Shown one piece after another: positions 1 to 9,280 of a stretch of 64,000 nt of DNA (the first letter of the stretch is position 1; every line of letters starts with the position of its first letter). The stretch is from assembly GCF_022760175.1 (NCBI RefSeq), contig NZ_CP094326.1, positions 1,178,001 to 1,242,000 on the forward strand, in the 5' to 3' direction. The DNA is from Zhouia spongiae. GTDB lineage: Bacteria; Bacteroidota; Bacteroidia; Flavobacteriales; Flavobacteriaceae. The translations under genes were made by a program, and so were the position numbers. The notes under the pieces were generated by a model. That model worked only from the letters and a program-made list of their open reading frames with translations, was not told where the DNA came from and made no database searches.

Positions 1-99
1 AAATTTCCGGGAATTTCTGTTAAAAACTTACAAGATTGGAACGATATTAGCGGTAAAAGTTTAAAACCAGGCATGAAAATTAAATTATGCCAATGTTAA
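1..99 (+). CDS. C-terminal end of a LysM-domain protein (5' part outside window)
   Basis: The window opens inside a reading frame that runs to TAA at 97-99. The last 32 residues match the end of a LysM peptidoglycan-binding repeat: a hydrophobic-D-W stretch, then N-D-I-S-G and a final K-P-G-M-K-I-K-L strand. In flavobacteria the gene before the DUF4837 lipoprotein is often a LysM-containing murein hydrolase or lytic transglycosylase, so this is probably a cell-wall enzyme or binding protein. Only the C-terminus is visible, so the catalytic domain, if any, cannot be judged. Confidence 0.7.
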   Translation, partial: KFPGISVKNLQDWNDISGKSLKPGMKIKLCQC

Positions 100-123
100 A
101 CCTAAGCTAAATCGAAATATAAA

Positions 124-1113
124 ATGAAAAAAATCCTTGTATTAATTGCTGCAGGAGTATTAATTCTTTCCTGTAAAGAGAAAAGCTCCGGGAAATATTT
201 ACCACAATCGGTAGGAGCTATCAATACATTGTCTGTAGTGATTGATAATACCTTATGGAAAGGTGATGTCGGTGACGAAATAAGAGACTATTTTGCTGCA
301 CCTGTAGACGGATTACCCTGGGAAGAACCTTTGTTCACAATTCATCAAATGCCACCTGAAATATTTACGGATTTTGCCAGAAACAGCAGAAACATACTTT
401 ATGTAGTCCAAGATTCTTCTAATGTTACTACCTTAAAAGATGATGTGTATGCCAAGCCTCAAAAGGTTGCCTTTATTAAGGGAAGTACTTCAGAAAGCAT
501 TATTGCCGCTATAAAAGATAACGCTCCCAAAATAATAGATGTTTTTAAAGAAAACGATCTTAAAGAAAGCCAGAACAGATTTAAACAATCTCTCAATAAA
601 GAAACTGACCTGAAAGATAAACTCGGCGTTTCGCTAACCATTCCTTCAGTTTATAAAATTGTAAAAGAAGAGGAAAATTTCTTCTGGATAGAACGTCAAA
701 TCCCGAAAGGTACCATGAACATTATCGTTTATGAAATGCCTAAGGATTACTATCCTAAAGACAGTTCGCGCGTTGATGAAATTATAAAAATGCGCGATTC
801 CATTGGTAAAAAATACGTACCCGGAAGAGATCCTGAAACCATGTGGATGATCACCGAACAAGCTTATGCCCCATATGTCTTTGATGCAAATATTAATGGC
901 TATGAAGCTATTGAGACCAAAGGAATGTGGGAGGTAAAAAACTTCTTTATGGCCGGCCCGTTTATTAACTATATCGTAAAAGATCCGCTAAATGACCGCA
1001 CATTGGTTTTAGAAGGCTTTACCTTTGCGCCTTCAACCGATAAAAGAGATTATATGTTTCAGTTAGAATCTATACTGAAAACCCTGAAAATAGAAAAGAA
1101 AGGTCATATTTAA
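124..1113 (+). CDS. DUF4837 family lipoprotein
   Basis: 329 residues. The N-terminus is a lipoprotein signal peptide: K-K, a hydrophobic core and a lipobox L-I-L-S-C with Cys17. The rest resembles the DUF4837 family, found almost only in Bacteroidota, with the typical early segment N-T-L-S-V-V-I-D-N-x-L-W and G-D-x-V/I-R-D. The protein is probably anchored in the envelope; no enzymatic function is known for the family. It starts 24 nt after the LysM gene, so the two may be cotranscribed, and a strong hairpin follows the stop. Family assignment is good; function is unknown. Confidence 0.85.
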   Translation: MKKILVLIAAGVLILSCKEKSSGKYLPQSVGAINTLSVVIDNTLWKGDVGDEIRDYFAAPVDGLPWEEPLFTIHQMPPEIFTDFARNSRNILYVVQDSSNVTTLKDDVYAKPQKVAFIKGSTSESIIAAIKDNAPKIIDVFKENDLKESQNRFKQSLNKETDLKDKLGVSLTIPSVYKIVKEEENFFWIERQIPKGTMNIIVYEMPKDYYPKDSSRVDEIIKMRDSIGKKYVPGRDPETMWMITEQAYAPYVFDANINGYEAIETKGMWEVKNFFMAGPFINYIVKDPLNDRTLVLEGFTFAPSTDKRDYMFQLESILKTLKIEKKGHI

Positions 1114-1120
1114 CCTCATA

Positions 1121-1150
1121 AAAAAACCTCGCTAAATAGCGAGGTTTTTT
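1121..1150. terminator. Bidirectional intrinsic terminator
   Basis: A 13-bp perfect inverted repeat (1121-1133 with 1138-1150) has a 4-nt AAAT loop. It begins with six A and ends with six T, so it can stop transcription from both sides. It sits between the convergent DUF4837 and tatA genes. Confidence 0.9.
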
Positions 1151-1164
1151 ATTTATAGCAGAAC

Positions 1165-1356
1165 TTATTTCTTTTCTTCTATCTTATTATCTTCATCTTC
1201 ATTTTTAGTAGCGTCTTTAAATTCTTTTATACCACTACCAAGGCCTCTCATTAATTCCGGTATTTTCTTTCCACCAAATAATAATAAAACAACGACCACT
1301 ATAATAGCTATTTGTGGCCAACCTATCATTCCTAGAAAAATTTGTAATCCAAACAT
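1165..1356 (-). CDS. tatA: Sec-independent protein translocase TatA/TatE
   Basis: 63 residues. The order is classic for TatA: a short N-terminal segment with one membrane helix (about residues 10-27), the F-G-G-K-K-I-P-E-L hinge, an amphipathic helix ([13 protein letters not shown]) and a charged acidic/lysine tail. TatA multimers form the pore of the twin-arginine translocase, which exports folded proteins. It is divergent from the M23 peptidase gene and convergent with the DUF4837 gene, an arrangement common in flavobacteria. TatC is not in the window. Confidence 0.93.
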   Translation of the reverse strand: MFGLQIFLGMIGWPQIAIIVVVVLLLFGGKKIPELMRGLGSGIKEFKDATKNEDEDNKIEEKK

Positions 1357-1452
1357 CTTGATTCGTAATTTTATTAAAACAAAGGTAATAAGAAAACTTT
1401 AATACCGACGTTATTTGAGAATATTTTAGGATAAATAGAAAGTTTAAAAAAC

Positions 1453-1460
1453 TATATTTG
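1453..1460 (+). promoter_or_regulatory. Bacteroidetes -7 box of the M23 peptidase gene
   Basis: TATATTTG matches the TAnnTTTG consensus and lies 7 nt before the ATG at 1468, so the leader would be very short. No convincing -33 TTG at the usual spacing was found. Confidence 0.4.
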
Positions 1461-1467
1461 TTTCCAG

Positions 1468-2337
1468 ATGGAAAAAAAGAAAAGCAAAAGAAAACAATTA
1501 AAGAAAAAGTTACTTCATAAATACAGGCTTGTAGTTTTAAACGAAGATACTTTTGAAGAACGGTTTTCGCTTAAACTGAACAGGCTCAATGTATTTGTCA
1601 TTGGTACGCTGTTTGCTATTTTTTTAATTGCCATTACCACTATGCTTATAGCATTTACCCCTCTTAGGGAGTACATCCCGGGATATGCTTCGACTGCTTT
1701 AAAACAAAAGGCTACACGTTTGGCTTTTGAAGTCGATTCATTAGAAAGTCGTCTTTCATCCAATGAAATTTATTTTGAAAGAATTCAACAAGTATTAAGG
1801 GGTGATATCAAAATGGAGAAAATGGATAAGGACTCCCTGTTTGAAGAATTTAAAAAAGATACTTCCAGTTTAAATTTACTGCCAAACAAGCAAGATTCTT
1901 TACTTCGAGCAGAAGTTGCTCATGAAGATAAATACAATGTGTTTGAAACTGCTTCATCAAGTATGGATTTTGTATTGTTTCCACCCATTAAAGGAACTAT
2001 TACAAATACTTACAATGTAAAAGAAAAACACTTTGCTGTTGATATAGTTGCACCGGAAGGCAGTCCTGTAAAATCAGTAGCTGACGGTACCGTTATATTT
2101 TCAGAGTGGACAGCTGAAACCGGGCATGTTATTATATTAGAACACGGGTATGGTCTGATATCCGTATACAAACACAACGCTACCCTAACAAAAAGGCAAG
2201 GGGATTTGGTTAAATCGGGAGAGGTTATCGCCAATATCGGTAATACCGGCGAACTGACTACCGGACCCCATTTACATTTTGAATTATGGAGCGAAGGTAA
2301 TCCCGTTAATCCACAAGAATATATTGATTTTGAATAA
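1468..2337 (+). CDS. M23 family metallopeptidase (membrane-anchored LytM-type)
   Basis: 289 residues: a very basic cytoplasmic N-terminus (K/R-rich to about residue 40), one membrane helix (about 43-64), a coiled-coil-like linker (about 78-115) and a C-terminal M23 domain (about 180-285). The zinc motifs of M23 are present: H-x-x-x-D (H-F-A-V-D) and H-L-H in G-P-H-L-H-F-E-L-W. Family members cut peptidoglycan cross-links or activate amidases. The stop abuts the next gene (GH3), so the two probably share a transcript. The substrate is not visible from sequence. Confidence 0.88.
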   Translation: MEKKKSKRKQLKKKLLHKYRLVVLNEDTFEERFSLKLNRLNVFVIGTLFAIFLIAITTMLIAFTPLREYIPGYASTALKQKATRLAFEVDSLESRLSSNEIYFERIQQVLRGDIKMEKMDKDSLFEEFKKDTSSLNLLPNKQDSLLRAEVAHEDKYNVFETASSSMDFVLFPPIKGTITNTYNVKEKHFAVDIVAPEGSPVKSVADGTVIFSEWTAETGHVIILEHGYGLISVYKHNATLTKRQGDLVKSGEVIANIGNTGELTTGPHLHFELWSEGNPVNPQEYIDFE

Positions 2338-2343
2338 TTGACT

Positions 2344-3843
2344 ATGTCTATAAAAGCATTTGCTGCCAGAATATTTGCCAAAAGAGTACATAAAAAAATA
2401 CAGAAGTGGTCCCGAAATCCGGTTCAGGCACAGGAAAAAGTTTTTCAGGATCTGGTTGCTACAGCTACAGCTACTGAATTCGGAAAAGATCATAATTTTA
2501 TAAGTATCAATAATCACGATGATTATACAAAACGAGTACCTGTAAGAGATTATGAAGCCTTGCGCCCTTATGTTGATAAAGTGGTAAAAGGACAAGAGAA
2601 TATTCTCTGGCCGGGAAAACCCCTGTACTTTGCTAAAACTTCGGGTACAACTTCCGGTGCCAAATACATCCCGATTACCAAGGCATCAATGCCTTATCAT
2701 ATTGAAGCGGCCAGAAATGCTATTTTATGTTATATACACGAAACCAAGAAAGCAGGCTTCGTTAATGGTAAGATGATCTTTTTACAGGGAAGTCCTGTTC
2801 TAAAAGAAGAAAACGGTATTAAATTAGGCAGGCTTTCAGGTATCGTGGCTCATTACATTCCAAAATATCTACAAAAAAACAGAATGCCAAGTTGGGAAAC
2901 CAATTGTATTGACGATTGGGAAACCAAAGTAGATGCTATTGTTAAAGAAACCCTTAAGGAAGATATGACCGTTATCAGCGGTATCCCCTCATGGGTTCAA
3001 ATGTACTTTGAACGTTTACAAGCAAAAACAAATAAAAAGGTAGGCGATATTTTTAAGAATTTTCAGTTGTTTATTTATGGTGGGGTGAATTATGAACCTT
3101 ACCGGTCAAAATTTGAAAACCTGATAGGAAGGAGTGTAGACAGTATTGAACTGTTTCCGGCCAGTGAAGGTTTTTTTGCCTTTCAGGATTCTCAGAAAAA
3201 AAGGGGAATGTTGCTTTTATTAGATTCAGGAATATTCTATGAATTTATAAAAGCTGATGAATTTTTCGGGGAAAACCCAAAACGCTACACTATTAAAAAT
3301 GTGGAAACAGGAATCAATTATGTGATGATTATTTCTACCAATGCCGGGCTGTGGGGTTATAACCTGGGAGATACGGTACAGTTTACTTCAACCGATCCTT
3401 ACCGGGTAATTGTCAGCGGACGTGTTAAACACTTTATTTCCGCCTTTGGGGAACACGTTATAGCCAAAGAGGTAGAAGAGGCGTTAAACGAAGCCTTAAA
3501 TGCATCTAATGCCCGGATAAACGAATTTACGGTGGCACCTCAGATAAATCCTGAAGGAAATGAGTTACCATATCACGAATGGTTCATAGAATTTGAAAAT
3601 GAACCTGAAGATCTTAAATTATTCGCCAAGATTATTGATGAAGCTTTACAAAGACAAAACAGTTATTATTTCGATCTGATACAAGGCAATATTCTCCAGA
3701 CACTAAAAATCACCAGGGTAAGAGAAGCCGGCTTTACCTCATATATGAAATCTATCGGAAAACTAGGAGGTCAGAATAAAGTTCAGCGTTTATCAAATGA
3801 CAGGAAACTGGCAGACGGCCTTATGGATTTTATCATAAACTAA
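2344..3843 (+). CDS. GH3 auxin-responsive-promoter-family protein (acyl-amido synthetase fold)
   Basis: About 499 residues, using the ATG at 2344; a TTG two codons upstream is less likely. It resembles the GH3 family of ANL-type adenylating enzymes: an ATP-binding stretch K-T-S-G-T-T-S-G-x-x-K (about residue 97), a middle segment F-P-A-S-E-G-F-F-A and a C-terminal G-D-T-V-x-F. Plant members join amino acids to acyl acids; bacterial members are common in Bacteroidota but their substrate is mostly unknown. It follows the M23 gene with a 6-nt gap. Family is certain, reaction is not. Confidence 0.88.
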   Translation: MSIKAFAARIFAKRVHKKIQKWSRNPVQAQEKVFQDLVATATATEFGKDHNFISINNHDDYTKRVPVRDYEALRPYVDKVVKGQENILWPGKPLYFAKTSGTTSGAKYIPITKASMPYHIEAARNAILCYIHETKKAGFVNGKMIFLQGSPVLKEENGIKLGRLSGIVAHYIPKYLQKNRMPSWETNCIDDWETKVDAIVKETLKEDMTVISGIPSWVQMYFERLQAKTNKKVGDIFKNFQLFIYGGVNYEPYRSKFENLIGRSVDSIELFPASEGFFAFQDSQKKRGMLLLLDSGIFYEFIKADEFFGENPKRYTIKNVETGINYVMIISTNAGLWGYNLGDTVQFTSTDPYRVIVSGRVKHFISAFGEHVIAKEVEEALNEALNASNARINEFTVAPQINPEGNELPYHEWFIEFENEPEDLKLFAKIIDEALQRQNSYYFDLIQGNILQTLKITRVREAGFTSYMKSIGKLGGQNKVQRLSNDRKLADGLMDFIIN

Positions 3844-3867
3844 TGCTCGTTTATTTAAAATAAGCAG

Positions 3868-4551
3868 TTAACGGTTTCTGATATCTTCTATAGCATCTTT
3901 TAATTTTTCCTTTTCATTCGGAAAAAATCCCTGCACGATTAATGCAAAACCGAAAAACATTAAAACAATACTAATTACTCTTTTGATCTTGAAGATCCGG
4001 TAAGGAGTCAGTTTATTCTTAAGCTGTTTAGCTAATAATATTTTAATACAGTCAACCAGTACATAAGTAATTAATATTGTGGAAATAAAGGCAAAAATCC
4101 TGTTTGGGTTCATATCCAGCTTAGGTCCGAAAACAATTATCACGCCCAGCCAAAACCCCAAAACCCCAATATTGATAAAATTCAGTACAAATCCCTTTAA
4201 AATTAAGCTGAGGTAATTTTTTTTTGGTAAAAAGTCATCGAGTTCATCATCTTTAACCCTTCTGTAATTACGTCTGTTCTTTATAAACGAAATAACCCCG
4301 TAAGCCATTAAAATAAGTCCCCCAAAAATAAAAAGAGCAGGTTCGTCCTTTAATCTTTCCAATATTTTGTTTGTACTGAAGTAAGCGATTAAAATAAAGA
4401 AAATATCACCTAACACAACACCAAAGTCCAGTGCCAGGCCAGCTCTGAATCCTTTTAATGCACTTGTTTCCAACAAGACAAAAAACACCGGTCCGATAGT
4501 AAAGGCAAGTAAGATACCCCAAGGAATGGCAGAAAGTATGTCTTGAGTCAT
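3868..4551 (-). CDS. LysE family translocator
   Basis: 227 residues with about six hydrophobic segments and the LysE/RhtB N-terminal signature: I-P-W-G-I-L-L-A-F-T-I-G-P-V-F-F. Family members export amino acids or related small molecules across the inner membrane. The middle cytoplasmic loop is basic (K-N-R-R-N-Y-R-R). It is convergent with the GH3 gene, and the two stops lie 25 nt apart. The exported substrate cannot be told from sequence. Confidence 0.82.
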   Translation of the reverse strand: MTQDILSAIPWGILLAFTIGPVFFVLLETSALKGFRAGLALDFGVVLGDIFFILIAYFSTNKILERLKDEPALFIFGGLILMAYGVISFIKNRRNYRRVKDDELDDFLPKKNYLSLILKGFVLNFINIGVLGFWLGVIIVFGPKLDMNPNRIFAFISTILITYVLVDCIKILLAKQLKNKLTPYRIFKIKRVISIVLMFFGFALIVQGFFPNEKEKLKDAIEDIRNR

Positions 4552-4611
4552 TTAAAAAGGTTATTTCTGGATACTGAATATTTTTATATTTTCAAAAATA
4601 GTGAGATAAAA

Positions 4612-4650
4612 CAAAAAAATCAGCATATCGCTTTCAATATACTGATTTCT
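4612..4650 (-). terminator. Intrinsic terminator downstream of the head-GIN gene
   Basis: Hairpin AAATCAG-C-ATAT / ATAT-A-CTGATTT. On the minus strand the stem is followed by a T-rich run, complementary to A-rich 4610-4619. It lies 20 nt after the stop of the gene ending at 4670. Confidence 0.7.
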
Positions 4651-4669
4651 TAAAAAAATTTTCAGAAAA

Positions 4670-5347
4670 TTATTCTTGTTCTATAATTTTCCCTCCTATA
4701 AATTTTTGTTGATCAATAACTTTCGGTTTTCCGAAAATACGAATGGTACCACCTGCCCTTACTTTAGCCTCCACCAACTCAGATGCATTTACATATGCAG
4801 TTCCGCCCGCATTCACATCAACTTCGGTTTGCTCAGTTACCAAACGGTCTCCTTCGTATTGTCCTCCTGTATTGATACGAACCACCTGATTTTTAGCTGT
4901 ACCTCTTGTTTCAATGACGCCACCGGTAATCGATTTTGCATTCAGGCGCAGCACTTCTAATTCGAGGTCTATTTCACCACCTTCCTGAGCCCTTAATTCT
5001 AGCGTCTCCTGTTTTATTTTATCCTTAGAACCTATAAAGGCATTTTCATTAACATCAATCGTTTCAATTCTGTCTTTGTATTGTACTTCAACAAAGGTTT
5101 TATAACCGCTGAACACTCTATCTATTTCCATACGGATCTTAAGTTTGTTACCGGAATTTACAATAACAACCTTGTCTTTATCCTCGCCGGAAATAATAAT
5201 TCTGTTAACATCTGATTTTACCAGATTAACTGAAATTCCGTCATAGACCTTAATCTCAGAAAACTCGTCTGCATTTTTAGTTATTTTATGCTGACCAATG
5301 GCGGTTATAGCTGTAAAAAATACCAGTGCTGAAAATATCTTCTTCAT
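4670..5347 (-). CDS. Secreted head-GIN-domain protein (DUF2807)
   Basis: About 225 residues from the ATG at 5347; the frame is open further upstream, but this Met begins a clean signal peptide (M-K-K-I-F-S-A-L ... A-I-G-Q). The mature part shows the repeated short beta-strands of the DUF2807 "putative auto-transporter adhesin, head GIN" domain, including D-G-I-S-V-N-L-V-K-S near the start and N-A-G-G-T-A-Y-V-N-A-S later. These proteins are abundant in Bacteroidota and probably periplasmic or surface-located; their role is unknown. It lies downstream of rnr on the same strand. Confidence 0.8.
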   Translation of the reverse strand: MKKIFSALVFFTAITAIGQHKITKNADEFSEIKVYDGISVNLVKSDVNRIIISGEDKDKVVIVNSGNKLKIRMEIDRVFSGYKTFVEVQYKDRIETIDVNENAFIGSKDKIKQETLELRAQEGGEIDLELEVLRLNAKSITGGVIETRGTAKNQVVRINTGGQYEGDRLVTEQTEVDVNAGGTAYVNASELVEAKVRAGGTIRIFGKPKVIDQQKFIGGKIIEQE

Positions 5348-5424
5348 TTTAAAACAATTTTTATGTGATAAATAACGCTTCAGAACACAATTATTGTGCC
5401 TGTTTAAACTGTTCATAAAAATAT

Positions 5425-7680
5425 TTAAACTAAAACATCTTCTTTTTTGCCAAGTAATTCAAAATCAAGATGACGCTTGATAAGATCTGTATTTTTAACT
5501 TTCACTATCACCTCATCACCCAGTTGATACATGCTTTTAGTTACTTCACCAACCAAAGCATATTGCTGATCGTCAAATACGTAATAATCGTCTTTAATAT
5601 CCCTTATCCTAACCATGCCTTCGCATTTGTTTTCTATGATCTCCACATAAATACCCCACTCGGTAACACCAGAAATAACTCCGATAAAATCCTGGTTCTT
5701 ATGGTCTTCCATAAATTTAATCTGCATATATTTTACCGAATCCCGTTCAGCATTGGCTGCCAGACTTTCCATTTGTGAAGAATGCCTGCATTTTTCTTGA
5801 TACTCTTCCTCTTTGGCAGATGCCCCACCGTCGATATAATACTGTAGCAACCGGTGTACCATTACATCCGGATAACGTCTGATCGGAGAAGTAAAATGGG
5901 TGTAATAATCAAAAGCCAGCCCGTAATGCCCTATATTTTCTGTGGTGTACTCCGCCTTGCTCATACTTCTGATGGCCAGTGTATCTACGAGGTTCTGTTC
6001 CTTTTTACCCTGTACTTCTTCGAGTAACTGATTTAGAGAGCTTGTAATGGTTTTTCTGCTCTTCAGGTTAACACTATACCCAAAACGTGATATTACGCCG
6101 TTTAACTGTATTAGTTTTTCGTCGTCCGGTTCGTCATGCACCCGGTAAACAAATGTCTTTTTTTGCTTTCCTATAAATTCGGCCACCTTACGGTTAGCCA
6201 ACAGCATAAATTCTTCAATAAGCTTGTTAGAATCCTTAGCCTCTTTAAAATAAACGCCCATCGGATCGTTCTCTTCATTTAAACGAAACTTTACCTCTAC
6301 CTTATCAAACGATATGGCTCCGGCATCCATGCGTCTGTGCCGCATCTTTTTGGCCAGATCATCTAATACGAGTATGGCCAGCGAAACCATCGGGGCTACC
6401 TCATATTCTTTTTCCGTTATCGATAAATCTTCAGGAATCATGACTTTTGCAGACCTCTCGTCATCATTAGAAAAAACCTTAAGCGCACCTTCTGTCTCCG
6501 ACAAGTGATAGTTTTCAATAATATGCTGAGCTTCTTCATAAGCAAAACGCTGGTCTGAGTATGTTACTGTTCTGCCAAACCACTGGTTGATAACTCCTGC
6601 ATTTTTATCCATTTCAAACAAGGCGGAAAAAGTATACTTCTCTTCATGAGGCCTTAACGAACAGGCATTATTCGACAGAATCTCCGGTAACATGGGTACC
6701 ACCCTGTCTACCAGATATACAGAAGTAGCGCGATTATAAGCTTCATCATCTAAAACCGAACCCGGTTGCACATAATGTGATACATCGGCTATATGAATAC
6801 CTATTTCATAGTTACCATTCTCTAAAACCTGAAATGATAAGGCATCGTCAAAATCTTTTGCATCTCTTGGGTCTATCGTAAAAGTCGTAATTCCACGCAT
6901 ATCCCGGCGTTTCTTGATTTCAGTTTCCTGAATGGATGTATCTAACTGATTAGCAAAATGTTCTACATCTCCCGGAAACTCATAAGGCAATCCATATTCA
7001 GCCAGAATAGCATGCATTTCGGTCTGATGTTCACCTGGCTTTCCTAAAACTTTAATAATCTTACCATAAGGAGATTCAGCTTTGTCAGGCCAATCGGTTA
7101 TTTCAACCAATACTTTATCACCATCCTCAGCATTGTTTATTTTGTTCTTGGCAACAAAAATATCGGTATACATTCTAAAATCACCGGGCACTACAAAAGC
7201 AAAGTTCTTTTGCATCTGTACGATACCGACAAAAGTGGTTCTTTTTCTGTTAATCACTTTTGTTATTTCACCTTCCAGCCTTTTAGAACCTCTTCTTCTT
7301 GGAAACACATACACTTCAACCTCATCTCCATGAAGTGCCTTGCTTAGTAAGGAAGATGGAATAAAGACGTCATTTTCAAGATCATCGCATATTACGTAAG
7401 CATTTCCCCTGCCGGTAATATCGACAATACCGGTATAATAATTTTGCGATGGTATAACCCTGTACTTTCCTCTCTCTACTTCTTCAATCTTCTCTTTGGC
7501 CTTTAACTGGCCTAAACGCTTAATCAATAAATTTCTTCCGCCGGTATCATTTATACCAAGTTTAGAAGCTATTTGTTTATAATTAAGTGGCTGATTTTTA
7601 TTCTTTTCTAATACGGAAAAAATTCCTTTTGTGATTTCTACCTTCCGCTGCTTATCAGCTCTTTTCTTTCTTTTTGACAT
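5425..7680 (-). CDS. rnr: Ribonuclease R
   Basis: 751 residues. The order of domains fits RNase R: a basic N-terminus with a winged-helix-like segment, two cold-shock/OB-like parts, the RNB catalytic domain and a C-terminal S1 domain (about 640-720, G-V-I-S-G-V-T-E-W-G-I-Y-V). The RNB metal-binding motif D-P-x-D-A-K-D-F-D-D-A is seen at about residue 270. RNase R degrades structured RNA 3' to 5' and takes part in rRNA and mRNA quality control. The ATG at 7680 is the natural start. The head-GIN gene follows on the same strand. Confidence 0.95.
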   Translation of the reverse strand: MSKRKKRADKQRKVEITKGIFSVLEKNKNQPLNYKQIASKLGINDTGGRNLLIKRLGQLKAKEKIEEVERGKYRVIPSQNYYTGIVDITGRGNAYVICDDLENDVFIPSSLLSKALHGDEVEVYVFPRRRGSKRLEGEITKVINRKRTTFVGIVQMQKNFAFVVPGDFRMYTDIFVAKNKINNAEDGDKVLVEITDWPDKAESPYGKIIKVLGKPGEHQTEMHAILAEYGLPYEFPGDVEHFANQLDTSIQETEIKKRRDMRGITTFTIDPRDAKDFDDALSFQVLENGNYEIGIHIADVSHYVQPGSVLDDEAYNRATSVYLVDRVVPMLPEILSNNACSLRPHEEKYTFSALFEMDKNAGVINQWFGRTVTYSDQRFAYEEAQHIIENYHLSETEGALKVFSNDDERSAKVMIPEDLSITEKEYEVAPMVSLAILVLDDLAKKMRHRRMDAGAISFDKVEVKFRLNEENDPMGVYFKEAKDSNKLIEEFMLLANRKVAEFIGKQKKTFVYRVHDEPDDEKLIQLNGVISRFGYSVNLKSRKTITSSLNQLLEEVQGKKEQNLVDTLAIRSMSKAEYTTENIGHYGLAFDYYTHFTSPIRRYPDVMVHRLLQYYIDGGASAKEEEYQEKCRHSSQMESLAANAERDSVKYMQIKFMEDHKNQDFIGVISGVTEWGIYVEIIENKCEGMVRIRDIKDDYYVFDDQQYALVGEVTKSMYQLGDEVIVKVKNTDLIKRHLDFELLGKKEDVLV

Positions 7681-7818
7681 ATATAAAATTATAATTGCTG
7701 TAAATTACAAATAAAAAGACGTTATTCGGTCGTCTTTAAAAAAAGTTAAAATTTTATTAAAAAAAGTGTAACGATTCCCTTTTTGTTTCGTCTATATGAT
7801 ACAAAGCAATCCGTAACT

Positions 7819-7989
7819 GTGAAACGAGTTTATAAAATAATCATCTTTTTTGCTTCCATATTTATTTTGGGAGTACTCTCTTTTGCAGGATATATAAACT
7901 ATTCTTTAGAGAAAAAGGAGAATCTACACGCTGTAGACAGCAACAAATCTACACAAAAAGATAATATAAGAACCATATTCAAATACTAA
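7819..7989 (+). CDS. Small single-helix membrane protein, unknown
   Basis: Possible 56-residue protein from GTG at 7819 (V-K-R-V-Y-K-I ...). It has a basic N-terminus, one membrane helix (about residues 5-24) and a polar lysine-rich tail, the layout of a type II anchor peptide. A longer version from TTG at 7783 adds nothing recognisable. No family is recognised. It stands alone between rnr, which is divergent, and the DUF2007 gene. The non-ATG start and lack of homology keep confidence low. Confidence 0.4.
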   Translation: MKRVYKIIIFFASIFILGVLSFAGYINYSLEKKENLHAVDSNKSTQKDNIRTIFKY

Positions 7990-8290
7990 ATTTAGTAAAT
8001 AGCCTTTAGTCCTGTTTCAATTTGCTAAACAATCAGGGGTGGATTCAAAGTCCGTTTCTTCTGTATAAACACTTCTGCCGTGATCGGGTTCTTATTCTCA
8101 TATTCAAATCTGTAATCTGGGCTTTCAGCCAGGGTGAACTAGCTTATCAAAAAACAATTTTTTACTTTACAAAGATCAAACTTGTTTTGTAGCCCTGCTT
8201 TTCATGGGGATCCAAAATAATTTTCGCTTCAATCAGATAAATTTAAAAAAGTTCTTGGTATCTTTATTATAAGGCCAATACAGGGCATAT
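7990..8290. other. Intergenic region, no gene seen
   Basis: About 300 bases between the small membrane-protein ORF and the DUF2007 gene. Apart from the short palindrome ACTAAATTTAGT over the preceding stop codon, no coding frame, RNA gene or clear promoter was found. Confidence 0.5.
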
Positions 8291-8533
8291 ATGAAACATT
8301 TTGTAACAGTTGCTACGTTTACCTATCCGCACGAGTATATCGTACTGAAATCCATCCTTGCAGATGAAAACGTACCTTTTATATTCGAAAATGAAACCAT
8401 TATAAGCGTTTCTCCATTCTATTCATTTGCACTGGGTGGAATCAAATTAAAGGTTCACAAAGCATATGCAGACTTCGTAAGGGAAATAATTAAAGATCTC
8501 AATGAACCGGATTCACATCTTAAACTGGTTTAA
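8291..8533 (+). CDS. DUF2007 domain protein (putative signal-transducing protein)
   Basis: 80 residues that fit the DUF2007 family: an N-terminal strand F-V-T-V-A-T-F, then a helix (H-E-Y-I-V-L-K-S-I-L-A-D-E-N-V-P) followed by F-I-F-E-N-E and a G-G-I-K-L-K-V strand. The fold is ferredoxin-like and resembles GlnB-type small proteins; it is often called a putative signal transducer, but no partner is known. ATG at 8291. It stands alone, with a long AT-rich gap downstream. Confidence 0.75.
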   Translation: MKHFVTVATFTYPHEYIVLKSILADENVPFIFENETIISVSPFYSFALGGIKLKVHKAYADFVREIIKDLNEPDSHLKLV

Positions 8534-9090
8534 AGTTTATTCACATTTTAAACAATATACATTTATATACTTTTTCTTTTTTTAAAATTTTTAAATCTAT
8601 TATGATTGTTATTATTGCTTGTGAATATGTAGAAAAACTTTTTTGAGATTTATTTTTTTATTGAAGTTACAAAGGATTATAAACAGTAATTAACAATGCT
8701 ATTTAATGTTAAATAATTGTAAATAAGCTTCTTTTTAAATTTAATTAACAACCGTTGATAACTGTAAAATGGTTTTAAATTTTAATAATTTGGCTGTTAA
8801 TTATTGTTGATAACTGCAAAAAACGATCTTGATAAAAAAGAAACAAAAGCAGAAAACTTTAGTTGCATAGTTCAATTAAAAAATCATTATCTGATTATTA
8901 TTGAACCGACCAAATTTTTAATTCTTTTTTTAAGCAATAGTTATTAACGATTATGTTTATAACCAATATCTTTATTTCTAAGTGATTTAGCTTCTTCATC
9001 AACACCATTGTTAATAAGTGTTTAATTAAACTTTATTTAATTGATTTATAGTATTTTAAATAGTTTACAATAGATAGATTCACTCGATAA
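8534..9090. other. AT-rich gene-free region, candidate replication origin
   Basis: More than 550 bases without a gene, far more AT-rich than the surroundings. It holds a perfect TTATTCACA (8537-8545), a near-match TGTGAATAT (8620-8628), TGTTGATAA (8805-8813) and an exact 11-bp direct repeat GTTGATAACTG at 8754-8764 and 8806-8816. These resemble DnaA boxes, and long A/T tracts between them could be an unwinding element. The large gene to the left (rnr) reads left and rpiB reads right, as expected around an origin, although more distant genes are mixed. No dnaA gene is visible, so this is inference only. Confidence 0.35.
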
Positions 9091-9098
9091 TTGAGAAG

Positions 9099-9136
9099 CT
9101 ATCGGTCGAAATGTTTTGCCCATGCGCAGGCTGGCT
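9099..9136. repeat. Dispersed intergenic repeat, copy A
   Basis: 38 bp sharing the 14-mer TTTTGCCCATGCGC and most flanking positions with 11991-12028. Both copies are intergenic and more GC-rich than the DNA around them. Confidence 0.6.
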
Positions 9137-9223
9137 TTATCGTAACGATCCTGAACCGGTCTTGTATCAAAGCCGGCTTTTGCCGAAATGTTTTTAAGTT
9201 TTTTTACCAGTAGCGCTGTGAAC

Positions 9224-9250
9224 TTGTTCCAAGCTAGTTTACTACCTTTG
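9224..9250 (+). promoter_or_regulatory. Promoter of the rpiB operon
   Basis: A -33 TTG (9224-9226) and a -7 TACCTTTG (9243-9250, matching TAnnTTTG) are separated by 16 nt and lie 30 nt before the rpiB ATG. Their position shows that the longer upstream reading frame of rpiB is not translated. Confidence 0.65.
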
Positions 9251-9280
9251 TATCATTATAAAACAACACATTCTAAAGAA

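Noticed and set aside
9188..9280. N-terminal extension of rpiB
   Set aside because: The promoter lies within it, and RpiB proteins begin at the ATG at 9281.
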